Of a stretch of 14,759 nucleotides of DNA, positions 7,296 through 14,171 are shown piece after piece. The stretch's first letter is position 1. The number at the start of each line of letters is the position of its first letter. The position numbers and the translations under genes were made by a program. Source of the stretch: Acidobacteriota bacterium (GTDB taxonomy: Bacteria; Acidobacteriota; Vicinamibacteria; Marinacidobacterales; SMYC01); NCBI GenBank assembly GCA_029263435.1, contig JAJCXL010000549.1:1-14759 (forward strand), read 5' to 3'. A model generated the notes under the pieces. It made no database searches. It was not told the DNA's origin and saw nothing but the letters and a program-made list of their open reading frames with translations.

Positions 7296-8400
7296 CTCGT
7301 TGCTCGTCGCTGCCGGCGGGACCGGGGGACATCTCTACCCCGCGATCGCAGTGGCAACGACCTATCGTGAGCTTCGCGGTGGTGCGATCGTGACGTTCGT
7401 CGGTACCGAACGAGGCCTCGAGTCGAGCATCGTGCCCTCCTTCGGATTCCCTCTCGAGATGGTACGGGCGGCGCCCCTGCGGGGTGGCTCCGTCTCGCGC
7501 AAGTTGAAGGGGGTCTACGGGTTGTTCGTGGGGATGATCGACGCGGTCTCGCTCCTCAAGCGTTTGCGCCCGAGCGTCGTGATGGGAGTCGGGGCTTATG
7601 TGTCCGGCACGATCGTTTTGGCCGCGGCGTTGAGAGGGATCCCGACTCTGATCCTCGAGCCCAATGCGGAGCCCGGGCTGACGAATCGATGGCTGGCGCC
7701 GTTCATCGACGAAGCGGCATGCGGCTGGGAAGAAACGACCCGCTTTTTCCGCGGCAAAGGAGTGGTGACCGGGAACCCGGTGCGCGCGTCCATCACGGCG
7801 GTAGCGCCGCTTTCCGAGACTAGCCGCGACATGCGAGTCCTCGTATTTGGCGGTAGTCAGGGATCGCGGGCGCTGAATCAGGCAGTCGTCGACGCGTTGC
7901 CCCTGTTGTCGCCGATGGCGGACCGATTGCAATGGACTCATCAAACCGGCCCGGACGAGCTCGAGTCAGTGGGGGCGGCGTACCGGCAACACGCGTTTCC
8001 GGCCCGAGTCGTCGCCTACATCGACGCGATGGACGAGGCCTATGCCAGCGCCGATCTCGTCGTGTCCCGAGCGGGCGCCACGACCTGTGCCGAGCTCGCC
8101 GCGTGCGGGCGTCCCGCGGTCCTTGCACCGCTCGCGCTCGCGGGTGCTCACCAAGAGGCGAACGCCGAGCTGCTTGCTAAGGCCGGAGCGGCGCGCTTCA
8201 TTAGGTCCAAGGATCTGTCCGGGGAGCGTCTCGCGAAAGAAGTGGCCGAGCTGGCCGACGATCCGGACGCGAGGCTCCGCATGGCACGGAGTGCGAGAAC
8301 GCTCGCGCGACCGGATGCCGCCTCCGATGTCGCTCGACGATTGGCTCGTTTGAGCGGGACCGATGAAGTCACCGAAGACCGCGGAGCGTCGGCGTCATGA
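7285..8400 (+). CDS. murG: UDP-N-acetylglucosamine--MurNAc-pentapeptide-undecaprenyl-PP GlcNAc transferase (lipid II synthase)
   Basis: MurG transfers GlcNAc from UDP-GlcNAc to lipid I on the inner face of the membrane, forming lipid II. It has 371 residues in two Rossmann-like halves of the GT-B fold. Visible are the G-loop GGTGGH (11-16), GVGAYVSG in the acceptor half, GNPVR (163-167), FGGSQGS (188-194), HQTG (219-222), and SRAGATTCAEL with E260 at the UDP-GlcNAc binding position. LAGAHQEANA completes the donor site. The HEQN motif of the E. coli enzyme is replaced by LEPN (124-127), which may be a lineage trait. No ribosome binding site is visible before the ATG. The start lies inside the end of ftsW, so initiation probably depends on ftsW translation. 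Confidence 0.96.
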   Translation: MRDSSLLVAAGGTGGHLYPAIAVATTYRELRGGAIVTFVGTERGLESSIVPSFGFPLEMVRAAPLRGGSVSRKLKGVYGLFVGMIDAVSLLKRLRPSVVMGVGAYVSGTIVLAAALRGIPTLILEPNAEPGLTNRWLAPFIDEAACGWEETTRFFRGKGVVTGNPVRASITAVAPLSETSRDMRVLVFGGSQGSRALNQAVVDALPLLSPMADRLQWTHQTGPDELESVGAAYRQHAFPARVVAYIDAMDEAYASADLVVSRAGATTCAELAACGRPAVLAPLALAGAHQEANAELLAKAGAARFIRSKDLSGERLAKEVAELADDPDARLRMARSARTLARPDAASDVARRLARLSGTDEVTEDRGASAS

Positions 8401-9785
8401 GCGCAACCCTGTTCTCCAAAAAGACCCGAGTGCACTTCGTCGGGGTCGGTGGCATCGGGATGAGCGGGATCGCCGAGGTGCTACTCAACCTCGGCTATGC
8501 CGTGAGCGGAAGTGACTTGAAGCGTACGTCCACGACCGAGGGGCTTTCCGCGAAAGGCGCTCGGATTCGTGAAGGCCACGAGGTCGCGCACGTGCGAGAT
8601 GCGGACGTCGTCGTGATCTCCTCCGCGGTGAAATCCGACAACCCGGAGGTCGTCGAGGCTTTCCGGTTGGGAGTGCCCATCATCCCGCGGGCGGAGATGC
8701 TCGCAGAGCTGATGCGGCTGAAATACGGTATCGCGGTGGCCGGCTCTCACGGCAAGACGACCACGACGTCGATGATCGCGGTCTTGCTCGATCACGCGGG
8801 CCTCGACCCTACGATGGTCGTCGGCGGAAGGATGAAAGCGCTCGGAGGAAACGCCAAGCTCGGAAGCTCCGATCTCATGGTGGCCGAGGCGGATGAATCC
8901 GATCGCAGCTTCCTGCAGCTGTCACCGGTCATCGCCGTCGTCACGGGTATCGATCGTGAGCACATGGAAGCTTATCGGGATTTCGACGATTTGACCTCCG
9001 CGTTCGTGGAGTTCATCAACAAAGTTCCGTTCTACGGTGCTTCGATTCTCTGTCTCGACGAAGAGGGCGTTCAAGACCTCTTGCCGCGCGTGCGCCGGCG
9101 CCACGTGAGCTACGGCTTCTCATCGCAAGCGGACGTCTCCGCCGACAACATCCGCCTCGACGGCACCGGCTCCACCTACGATCTGAAGCTGGATGGCGAG
9201 TCGGCCGGGAACGTGCACTTGAACTCACCCGGCAGGGTCAACGTGCTCAACAGCCTGGCGGCGGTGTCGGTGGGGCGGGAGCTCGGTCTCGAGCTCGATA
9301 CCATTCGGGCGGGGCTCGAAGCGTTCTCTGGTGTCGACCGACGATTTCAGGTCAAAGCAGATGCGGCGGGGATCCTCGTCGTCGACGACTACGGTCACCA
9401 CCCGACCGAGATCCGAGCGACCCTCGCGACTGCGAAAGAGGCGTTCGGACGGCGTACCGTGGTCGTGTTTCAGCCCCATCGCTATTCGCGGGTGTTCTCG
9501 CTGTTCGACGATTTTTGCCATGCCTTTCACCAGGCGGACTTGCTCATCGTTACGGATATCTATCCCGCAGGAGAGCCTCCGATGGCGGGGGTCAGCGGCG
9601 AGAGGCTCGCAGAAGGGATCAAAGAAAAGGGCCATCGCCGGGTTCGTTTCGTGGCTGAGATCGACGATGTACCGGCGGCCCTCGAGAGCGACCTCCAAGA
9701 GGGAGATCTCGTCATTACTCTTGGCGCCGGTAGCGTCACGACTCTCGCCGACAAGCTTGCGGAGGTGGTCGATGAGCGAGCTTAG
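8397..9785 (+). CDS. murC: UDP-N-acetylmuramate--L-alanine ligase
   Basis: MurC adds L-Ala to UDP-MurNAc, the first step of the stem peptide, in the cytoplasm. At 462 residues it has normal length. Motifs in order are the glycine-rich GVGGIGMSG (16-24) of the UDP-binding domain, the P-loop GSHGKTTTT (116-124), EADESD (164-169), DREHMEAY with H189, DYGHHPTE (351-358) and FQPHRYSR (368-375). The metal-site His segment reads VTGIDREHM where VTNI is more usual (Gly184 for Asn); the nearby His is kept. The ATG overlaps the murG stop as ATGA. The end overlaps murB by 14 bases. Placement of murC before murB, after murG, without ddl, follows the order seen in several phyla outside the gammaproteobacteria. 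Confidence 0.97.
   Translation: MSATLFSKKTRVHFVGVGGIGMSGIAEVLLNLGYAVSGSDLKRTSTTEGLSAKGARIREGHEVAHVRDADVVVISSAVKSDNPEVVEAFRLGVPIIPRAEMLAELMRLKYGIAVAGSHGKTTTTSMIAVLLDHAGLDPTMVVGGRMKALGGNAKLGSSDLMVAEADESDRSFLQLSPVIAVVTGIDREHMEAYRDFDDLTSAFVEFINKVPFYGASILCLDEEGVQDLLPRVRRRHVSYGFSSQADVSADNIRLDGTGSTYDLKLDGESAGNVHLNSPGRVNVLNSLAAVSVGRELGLELDTIRAGLEAFSGVDRRFQVKADAAGILVVDDYGHHPTEIRATLATAKEAFGRRTVVVFQPHRYSRVFSLFDDFCHAFHQADLLIVTDIYPAGEPPMAGVSGERLAEGIKEKGHRRVRFVAEIDDVPAALESDLQEGDLVITLGAGSVTTLADKLAEVVDERA
9761..9765 (+). promoter_or_regulatory. Ribosome binding site of murB
   Basis: GGAGG ends 6 bases before ATG 9772, an ideal distance. It selects this ATG over a second in-frame ATG at 9790 and over the long open frame that continues upstream inside murC. 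Confidence 0.7.
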
Positions 9786-10683
9786 CGTCATGGCGGTGGC
9801 TCGGGGCTTGGAAGCGGCCGGCATTTCTTTCGAGCGCAATGCGAAGCTCGCGCGGTTCACGACGATTGGCCTCGGCGGACCGGCGGAAGTGCTCGCCCGA
9901 CCTCGCTCGACCGAAGAGATTCAAACGGTGGTGGAGCTCGCCAAAGCGCATGAGGTTCCTCTGCGAGTACTGGGTGCCGGCAGTAACCTTCTCGTGAACG
10001 ATGCGGGTGTGGCCGGCGTCGTGCTTCACACCGGCGCCCTCGCTCACGTGCGCATCGACGAGGAAAACGGCATCGTCGACGCCGGGGCCGGATGTCACTT
10101 CCCGTCGCTCGTCAAGAAGACCGCTGGGTGCGGACTACGGGGCCTCGAAGGAGGGGTCGGTATTCCCGGCTCACTCGGTGGGGTCGTCACGATGAACGCG
10201 GGAGCCTATCAGTTCTCGATTGGCCCGCTCGTCGAATCCGTGGAGGCGGTCTCGGCCGATAGCGGAGTCATGACCTTGACGAGACCGTCCATCGACTTTC
10301 GTTATCGAAAGTCCTCGTTCGGAAGCGACCTCATCGTCGCGTCCGTTCGTCTGCTTCTGCAGCCCGATAGCGCGACCGCGGTGCGCGCGGATTTGGACGC
10401 CCACATGCACACGCGGAAGACCACCCAGCCGGTCGGAGTCAAGAGCGCGGGCTGCATCTTCAAGAATCCCGAAGGAGACTCCGCCGGACGATTGATCGAC
10501 GCGGCGGGCCTCAAAGGGCTCACCGTCGGCGGTGCTCGCATATCCGATGTCCATGCGAACTTCATCGTTCACGACGGAGCCACCACGACGGCCGAGGTGG
10601 CCGCATTGATCGACCGCGTGCGGGAGTCCGTCGCGACGACGACGCAGGTCGAGCTCGAGACCGAGGTCATGACGTGGAACTAA
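9772..10683 (+). CDS. murB: UDP-N-acetylenolpyruvoylglucosamine reductase
   Basis: MurB reduces UDP-GlcNAc-enolpyruvate to UDP-MurNAc with NADPH and bound FAD in the cytoplasm. It has 303 residues, the length of the shorter (type II) enzymes rather than the 342 of E. coli. FAD-domain motifs are FTTIGLGGPAEV (29-40), GAGSNLLV (68-75), GLEGGVGIPGSLGG (124-137) and NAGAY (142-146). The substrate domain has FRYRKSSF (166-173), SAGCIFKNP (225-233) and a C-terminal LETEV with E298. The residue that protonates the substrate in E. coli is Ser229; here the aligned position is Cys228. Some MurB sequences do have Cys here, so activity is expected. The start at 9772 has GGAGG at 6 bases and overlaps murC by 14 bases. 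The 3' end overlaps ftsQ by 10 bases. Confidence 0.96.
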   Translation: MSELSVMAVARGLEAAGISFERNAKLARFTTIGLGGPAEVLARPRSTEEIQTVVELAKAHEVPLRVLGAGSNLLVNDAGVAGVVLHTGALAHVRIDEENGIVDAGAGCHFPSLVKKTAGCGLRGLEGGVGIPGSLGGVVTMNAGAYQFSIGPLVESVEAVSADSGVMTLTRPSIDFRYRKSSFGSDLIVASVRLLLQPDSATAVRADLDAHMHTRKTTQPVGVKSAGCIFKNPEGDSAGRLIDAAGLKGLTVGGARISDVHANFIVHDGATTTAEVAALIDRVRESVATTTQVELETEVMTWN

Positions 10684-11546
10684 GACCGTCTGCCCAGCCC
10701 GATCCGAGCGAGCGGTTTCTCCGCGGACGAAAGAAGAGAGGCCGCGCGGGATCGTGGCTGAAGAAGCTCCTGCGCATGGCCTTCGTCGTGGCATGCGGAG
10801 CGGCGTTCGCCGCTTCTGCGGTGTGGGCGGTGTCGGCGGCGCGTCGGTCGCCGGAGCTCTCGGTTCACCATGTGCTCGTCGAGGGCAACGTCCAGCTCTC
10901 GGATGGCGAGATACTCGAGTTCCTCGGACTCTCCCGTGGGTCGAACATCCTTACGCTCGACCTCGACGAGGTGCGCGCGAAGCTTCTTCGCTCGGCGTGG
11001 ATTCAGGAAGTGGAGGTCGAGAGAGTTCTTCCCGCGACGTTGACCCTCCAGATTCGTGAGCGGACCCCGGTAGCGGTGGCGGTGCTCGACGAGCTCTATC
11101 TCCTCGCCGGAGATGGAACCATGCTCGACCAGCTGTCCCCGCGCTACGACGTGGGGAACCTCATGCTCGTCACGGGGCTGAAAGATGCCGCCAATCTGGT
11201 GCCCCGACGGCTGGCGCTCGCGGGCTCTCTCGCGGCGGCTCTCGCCTCGGACGATCGGGTGGAAACCATCGTTTCCGAGATCGACGTCTCGGATGGCCCT
11301 TCGTCTATTGCCCTTCACCTGAGGACCCATCCCGTCAAGCTGCTCGTCACTCGAGACACGATGCTCGACCGAGTGCGCGAGATCGCTCCGCTTCTCACCG
11401 GTCTTCACGATCAGGTGGCGCGGCTCGAGACCGTCGATCTCCGGTTCGCCGGAAGGATCTATTTGCGGCGCGGCGATATCACCGAACCGCTACTGAACCA
11501 AGACAATACCTCGCTCTGGCTCCCCACTGGAGGTGCCCCATTCTAA
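10674..11546 (+). CDS. ftsQ: Cell division protein FtsQ (POTRA domain)
   Basis: FtsQ is a bitopic inner-membrane protein that links cytoplasmic and periplasmic parts of the divisome. The 290-residue product has a basic cytoplasmic N-terminus (FLRGRKKRGRAG), one membrane segment at about 33-54, and a periplasmic POTRA domain at about 61-130. That domain starts VHHVLVEGNVQLSDGEIL and includes GSNILTLDLDEVRAKL, SAWIQEVEVER and LPATLTLQIRER. The FtsQ beta domain follows. Sequence conservation is low in this family, so the call rests on topology, the POTRA pattern and the position between murB and ftsA. The start is GTG with GAGG 7 bases upstream, overlapping murB by 10 bases. An out-of-frame ATG lies at 10669. 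The last codons contain the ribosome binding site of ftsA. Confidence 0.93.
   Translation: MELRPSAQPDPSERFLRGRKKRGRAGSWLKKLLRMAFVVACGAAFAASAVWAVSAARRSPELSVHHVLVEGNVQLSDGEILEFLGLSRGSNILTLDLDEVRAKLLRSAWIQEVEVERVLPATLTLQIRERTPVAVAVLDELYLLAGDGTMLDQLSPRYDVGNLMLVTGLKDAANLVPRRLALAGSLAAALASDDRVETIVSEIDVSDGPSSIALHLRTHPVKLLVTRDTMLDRVREIAPLLTGLHDQVARLETVDLRFAGRIYLRRGDITEPLLNQDNTSLWLPTGGAPF
11529..11534 (+). promoter_or_regulatory. Ribosome binding site for ftsA, placed for an ATT start
   Basis: GGAGGT, which also encodes Gly-Gly near the FtsQ C-terminus, ends 5 bases before ATT at 11540. The only in-frame codon able to start translation at a normal distance from it is that ATT. This is the main support for the unusual ftsA start. 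Confidence 0.55.
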
Positions 11547-12787
11547 GCAAGAAAGATAAATATATCGTTGGGCTCGACATCGGTACGACGAAAGTCACCG
11601 CCATTGTCGCGGAGGTGACCGAGGACGGCCGGATCGACATCATCGGGATCGGCTCCGCGGAGTCCAAAGGGCTCCGCAAGGGCATGGTCATCAACCTCGA
11701 GCAGACGGTGGAATCGATCAAACGCGTCGTCGAGGAAGCGGAGCTGATGGCCGGCGTCGAGATCGATCAAACCCATGTCGGCCTCGCGGGAAGCCACATC
11801 AAAGGCTTCAACAGCCGCGCGGTGGTCGCGATTACGAACAAGAACCGCGAGATCACTCGAGAGGACGTCTTTCGCGCGATCGATGCCGCGAAAGCGATCG
11901 CGCTCCCCGCCGATCGCGAGATCGTCCACGTGATCCCGCAGGAGTTCGTCGTTGATGGCAATGACGGTATCCACGATCCAACGGGGATGACCGGCTCCAG
12001 GCTGGAAGCCAATGTCCACATCATCACTTCCGGAGCTACCGCCACTCAAAACATCGTGACTTGCGTCAACCGCGCGGGCATGGAGGTCACCGAGACGGTT
12101 CTCGAGCAGCTTGCCGCCGCGGAGGCGGTGCTCACGCCCGATGAGAAAGAGCTGGGAGTCGCTTTGGTCGACGTCGGAGGCGGCACCACCGATCTCGCCA
12201 TTTTCGACAAGGGCACGATCTGGCACACGGCCGTGCTTCCTACCGGAGGCGACCACTTCACGAACGATGTCGCCGTGGGGTTGAGAACCCCGATCGTGGA
12301 GGCCGAGAAGATAAAGAAGAAATACGGTTGCTGTTTGGCCACGATGGTCTCGGACGAAGACACCATCGAAGTGCCGAGCGTCGGGGGTCGCAAAGCACGC
12401 ATCCTGCCGAGGCAGCTCCTTTCGGATATCCTGCAGCCGCGAGCGGAGGAGATCTGTCATCTCGTATATGAGGAGATACAACGCGCGGGCTATGAACGGG
12501 TGCTGAATTCGGGGATCGTCTTCACCGGAGGCAGCGCCGCGCTCGAGGGGTTGGCGGAGGTCGCCGATCGCATTTTTGACATGCCGATCCGCTGCGGCAC
12601 GCCGTCAGGGGTGGGGGGATTGGTCGACGTCGTTGCCAATCCATCCTATGCGACCGCCGTTGGGCTCGTTTTACACGCCCATCGCATTCGTTCGAACAAG
12701 CTCATTTCATCCGGGCCGACCGGCACGTGGTGGAAATTCTGGGAACGCTTTCGCCGGCTGGTGAATGTGTCCCTATTGGGAGGGTGA
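11540..12787 (+). CDS. ftsA: Cell division protein FtsA (actin-like membrane tether of FtsZ), probable ATT start
   Basis: FtsA binds ATP, polymerises on the inner membrane and tethers FtsZ. The actin-fold motifs are phosphate 1 IVGLDIGTTKV (9-19), phosphate 2 VDVGGGTTD (210-218) and the adenosine loop TGGSAAL near 349. A 1C subdomain with VGLAGSHIKG lies between the first two. The C-terminus ends in an amphipathic helix, WWKFWERFRRLV, the expected membrane-targeting sequence. The first standard start codon in frame is GTG 11615, but it lies after phosphate 1 and would give a broken 390-residue protein. Upstream codons back to 11540 read LSKKDKYIVGLDIG, a normal FtsA N-terminus, preceded by ATT with GGAGGT 5 bases away. 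I therefore place the start at ATT, giving 415 residues, a usual family length. The start overlaps the ftsQ stop by 7 bases. A sequencing error at the start codon cannot be excluded. Confidence 0.93.
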   Translation: MLSKKDKYIVGLDIGTTKVTAIVAEVTEDGRIDIIGIGSAESKGLRKGMVINLEQTVESIKRVVEEAELMAGVEIDQTHVGLAGSHIKGFNSRAVVAITNKNREITREDVFRAIDAAKAIALPADREIVHVIPQEFVVDGNDGIHDPTGMTGSRLEANVHIITSGATATQNIVTCVNRAGMEVTETVLEQLAAAEAVLTPDEKELGVALVDVGGGTTDLAIFDKGTIWHTAVLPTGGDHFTNDVAVGLRTPIVEAEKIKKKYGCCLATMVSDEDTIEVPSVGGRKARILPRQLLSDILQPRAEEICHLVYEEIQRAGYERVLNSGIVFTGGSAALEGLAEVADRIFDMPIRCGTPSGVGGLVDVVANPSYATAVGLVLHAHRIRSNKLISSGPTGTWWKFWERFRRLVNVSLLGG

Positions 12788-12790
12788 GAA

Positions 12791-12856
12791 GTGATAAAAG
12801 AGAGCCTAGTCAGGGGTCGAGTTATAGGACAGGCCAAAGGGAGGATATGCCGATGA
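12791..12856 (+). CDS. Possible 21-codon leader cistron between ftsA and ftsZ
   Basis: A GTG at 12791 opens a 21-codon frame beginning VIKESLVRGRVIG and rich in Arg and Lys. Its TGA (12854-12856) overlaps the ftsZ ATG at 12853 as ATGA. GGGAGGG (12778-12784), which also encodes the last Gly-Gly of FtsA, lies 6 bases upstream. If translated it would bridge the 65-base gap and couple ftsZ to ftsA. The ribosome binding site may be an accident of the FtsA Gly codons, and a frame of this length can occur by chance. No known family is recognised. Confidence 0.25.
   Translation: MIKESLVRGRVIGQAKGRICR
12840..12844 (+). promoter_or_regulatory. Ribosome binding site of ftsZ
   Basis: GGAGG lies 2 bases before ATG 12847 and 8 bases before ATG 12853, which are in the same frame two codons apart. 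Two bases is too short for efficient initiation, so 12853 is preferred. Confidence 0.65.
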
Positions 12857-14052
12857 TTCGTTTCGAAGACGACAGCCAGGCATCGGATGCCGCGAGACTG
12901 CGGTTCGATGACAACCAGGTGACCGGAGCGCGGATCAAAGTCATCGGAGTCGGTGGCGGGGGAGGAAACGCCGTCAATCGGATGATCGCCTCTCGAATCG
13001 CGGGGGTCGAGTTCCTCGCAGCGAATACCGATCAGCAGTCGCTCAAAGCCAGCCGGGCGCCCGATACCATCACGCTGGGCTCCAAGCTGACGAAAGGGCT
13101 CGGCTGTGGTGCGGATCCCGACATGGGCCGAAAGGCGGCGCTCGAAGATACCGAGCGCATCCTGGAAGCTATCGACGGCGCCGACATGGTGTTCATCACT
13201 TGTGGTCTCGGCGGTGGCACCGGCACCGGAGGCGCGCCCATCGTGGCCTCTCTCGCGAGTGAGCTAGGTGCTTTGGTCGTTGCCGTCGTGACCAAACCGT
13301 TCACATTCGAGGGACGCCGGCGTCAAGTGCAGGCCGAGGAGGGTGCTCGAGAGCTCCGTGAGCAAGTCGACACCCTGATCTCGATCCCTAACGATCGCCT
13401 CTTGCAAACCGTCGAGCGCACCACTTCGCTATCTGAGGCCTTCAGCACCGCGGATGACGTATTGAGACAGGCCGTCCAAGGTATTTCCGACCTCATCACG
13501 GTACCGGGACTCATCAACTTGGATTTCGCCGACGTCCGCACGATCATGCGCGGGATGGGAGATGCGGTCATGGGCACCGGCATTGCCGAAGGTGATAGCC
13601 GAGCTCAAGACGCGGCCAAGATGGCCATCTCCAGCCCGCTCCTCGAGGATGCGTCCGTGGATGGCGCGAAAGGCGTCATCATCAATATTACGGGTGGCGA
13701 AAGTATGGGGCTTCTGGAAGTCAACGACGCGTCGTCGATCATCCACGAAGCGGCCGACAAGGATGCCAACATCATTTTCGGCGCCGTCGTCGATCCCAGC
13801 ATGGGCGACAAGATGAAAGTGACGGTCATCGCCACCGGCTTCGGCCGAGCGGAGACTTCTTATCGACGCCCGTCGGTCACTCCGGTCGATATCGCGAACT
13901 ACACGCAGCCGACCGAGATGGCGGTGGGCTCGGAGGATTTCTACCGGAAGGGAGAAGATAACGTGGCCGCCGATATGGATTTTGGATCGGTCGAGTCCGA
14001 GGATGGTGAAGACCTCGATGTTCCGGCGTTCTTGAGACGACAAAAACCGTAG
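12853..14052 (+). CDS. ftsZ: Cell division protein FtsZ (tubulin-like GTPase)
   Basis: FtsZ polymerises with GTP into the ring that organises septum synthesis. From ATG 12853 it has 399 residues. After a variable N-terminus of about 26 residues come IGVGGGGGNAVN (31-42), FLAANTDQQSL, the tubulin signature GGGTGTG (120-126) and the T7 catalytic loop NLDFAD (222-227). Asp224 and Asp227 of that loop serve GTP hydrolysis in the neighbouring subunit. A short acidic linker of about 50 residues leads to the C-terminal peptide LDVPAFLRRQKP, which binds FtsA and other partners and closely resembles the E. coli tail. An ATG two codons earlier (12847) is possible but too close to GGAGG. It follows ftsA by 65 bases. 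I see no convincing promoter in that gap. The transcript probably ends at the hairpins after 14077. Confidence 0.98.
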   Translation: MIRFEDDSQASDAARLRFDDNQVTGARIKVIGVGGGGGNAVNRMIASRIAGVEFLAANTDQQSLKASRAPDTITLGSKLTKGLGCGADPDMGRKAALEDTERILEAIDGADMVFITCGLGGGTGTGGAPIVASLASELGALVVAVVTKPFTFEGRRRQVQAEEGARELREQVDTLISIPNDRLLQTVERTTSLSEAFSTADDVLRQAVQGISDLITVPGLINLDFADVRTIMRGMGDAVMGTGIAEGDSRAQDAAKMAISSPLLEDASVDGAKGVIINITGGESMGLLEVNDASSIIHEAADKDANIIFGAVVDPSMGDKMKVTVIATGFGRAETSYRRPSVTPVDIANYTQPTEMAVGSEDFYRKGEDNVAADMDFGSVESEDGEDLDVPAFLRRQKP

Positions 14053-14076
14053 GGAGCGCTCGTCTCACCACAGCTT

Positions 14077-14103
14077 CCGACCCGCGCTCAGGCGCGAGGT
14101 CGG
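14077..14103. terminator. First of two hairpins between ftsZ and the convergent methyltransferase gene
   Basis: CCGACCCGCGC (14077-14087) pairs with GCGCG then GGTCGG (14092-14103) around a TCAG loop, leaving one bulged A at 14097. The stem has 11 pairs and is GC rich. It starts 24 bases after the ftsZ stop. There is no T run after it, so it is not a textbook intrinsic terminator, but its position fits transcript ending or 3' end protection. Confidence 0.4.
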
Positions 14104-14115
14104 GGCTGCCGCGCG

Positions 14116-14160
14116 ACGGGCGGCCGAGTTTCCCCCCTCAAACCCCACTCGGCCGCCCGT
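14116..14160. terminator. Long perfect hairpin between convergent genes, probable bidirectional terminator
   Basis: The arms ACGGGCGGCCGAGT (14116-14129) and its exact reverse complement (14147-14160) form a 14-pair perfect stem around a 17-base pyrimidine-rich loop. It sits midway between the ftsZ stop (14052) and the stop of the minus-strand gene (14172), as expected for a shared terminator. No T tract follows on either strand, so termination would be of the GC-rich, T-poor kind, or the structure may block read-through from both sides. Confidence 0.55.
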
Positions 14161-14171
14161 TGGCAGTCGCT

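Noticed and set aside
6035..7393. 452-codon open frame on the plus strand covering all of ftsW
   Set aside because: It is out of frame with murD, ftsW and murG, is rich in Arg and Pro as off-frame GC-rich translations are, and shows no domain.
11615..12787. ftsA starting at GTG 11615
   Set aside because: It would remove the phosphate 1 ATP-binding motif, which is encoded intact just upstream in the same frame.
12788..12852. Possible promoter for ftsZ in the gap after ftsA
   Set aside because: TTATAG at 12822-12827 resembles a -10 box, but no -35 element lies at the right distance, so I do not call it.
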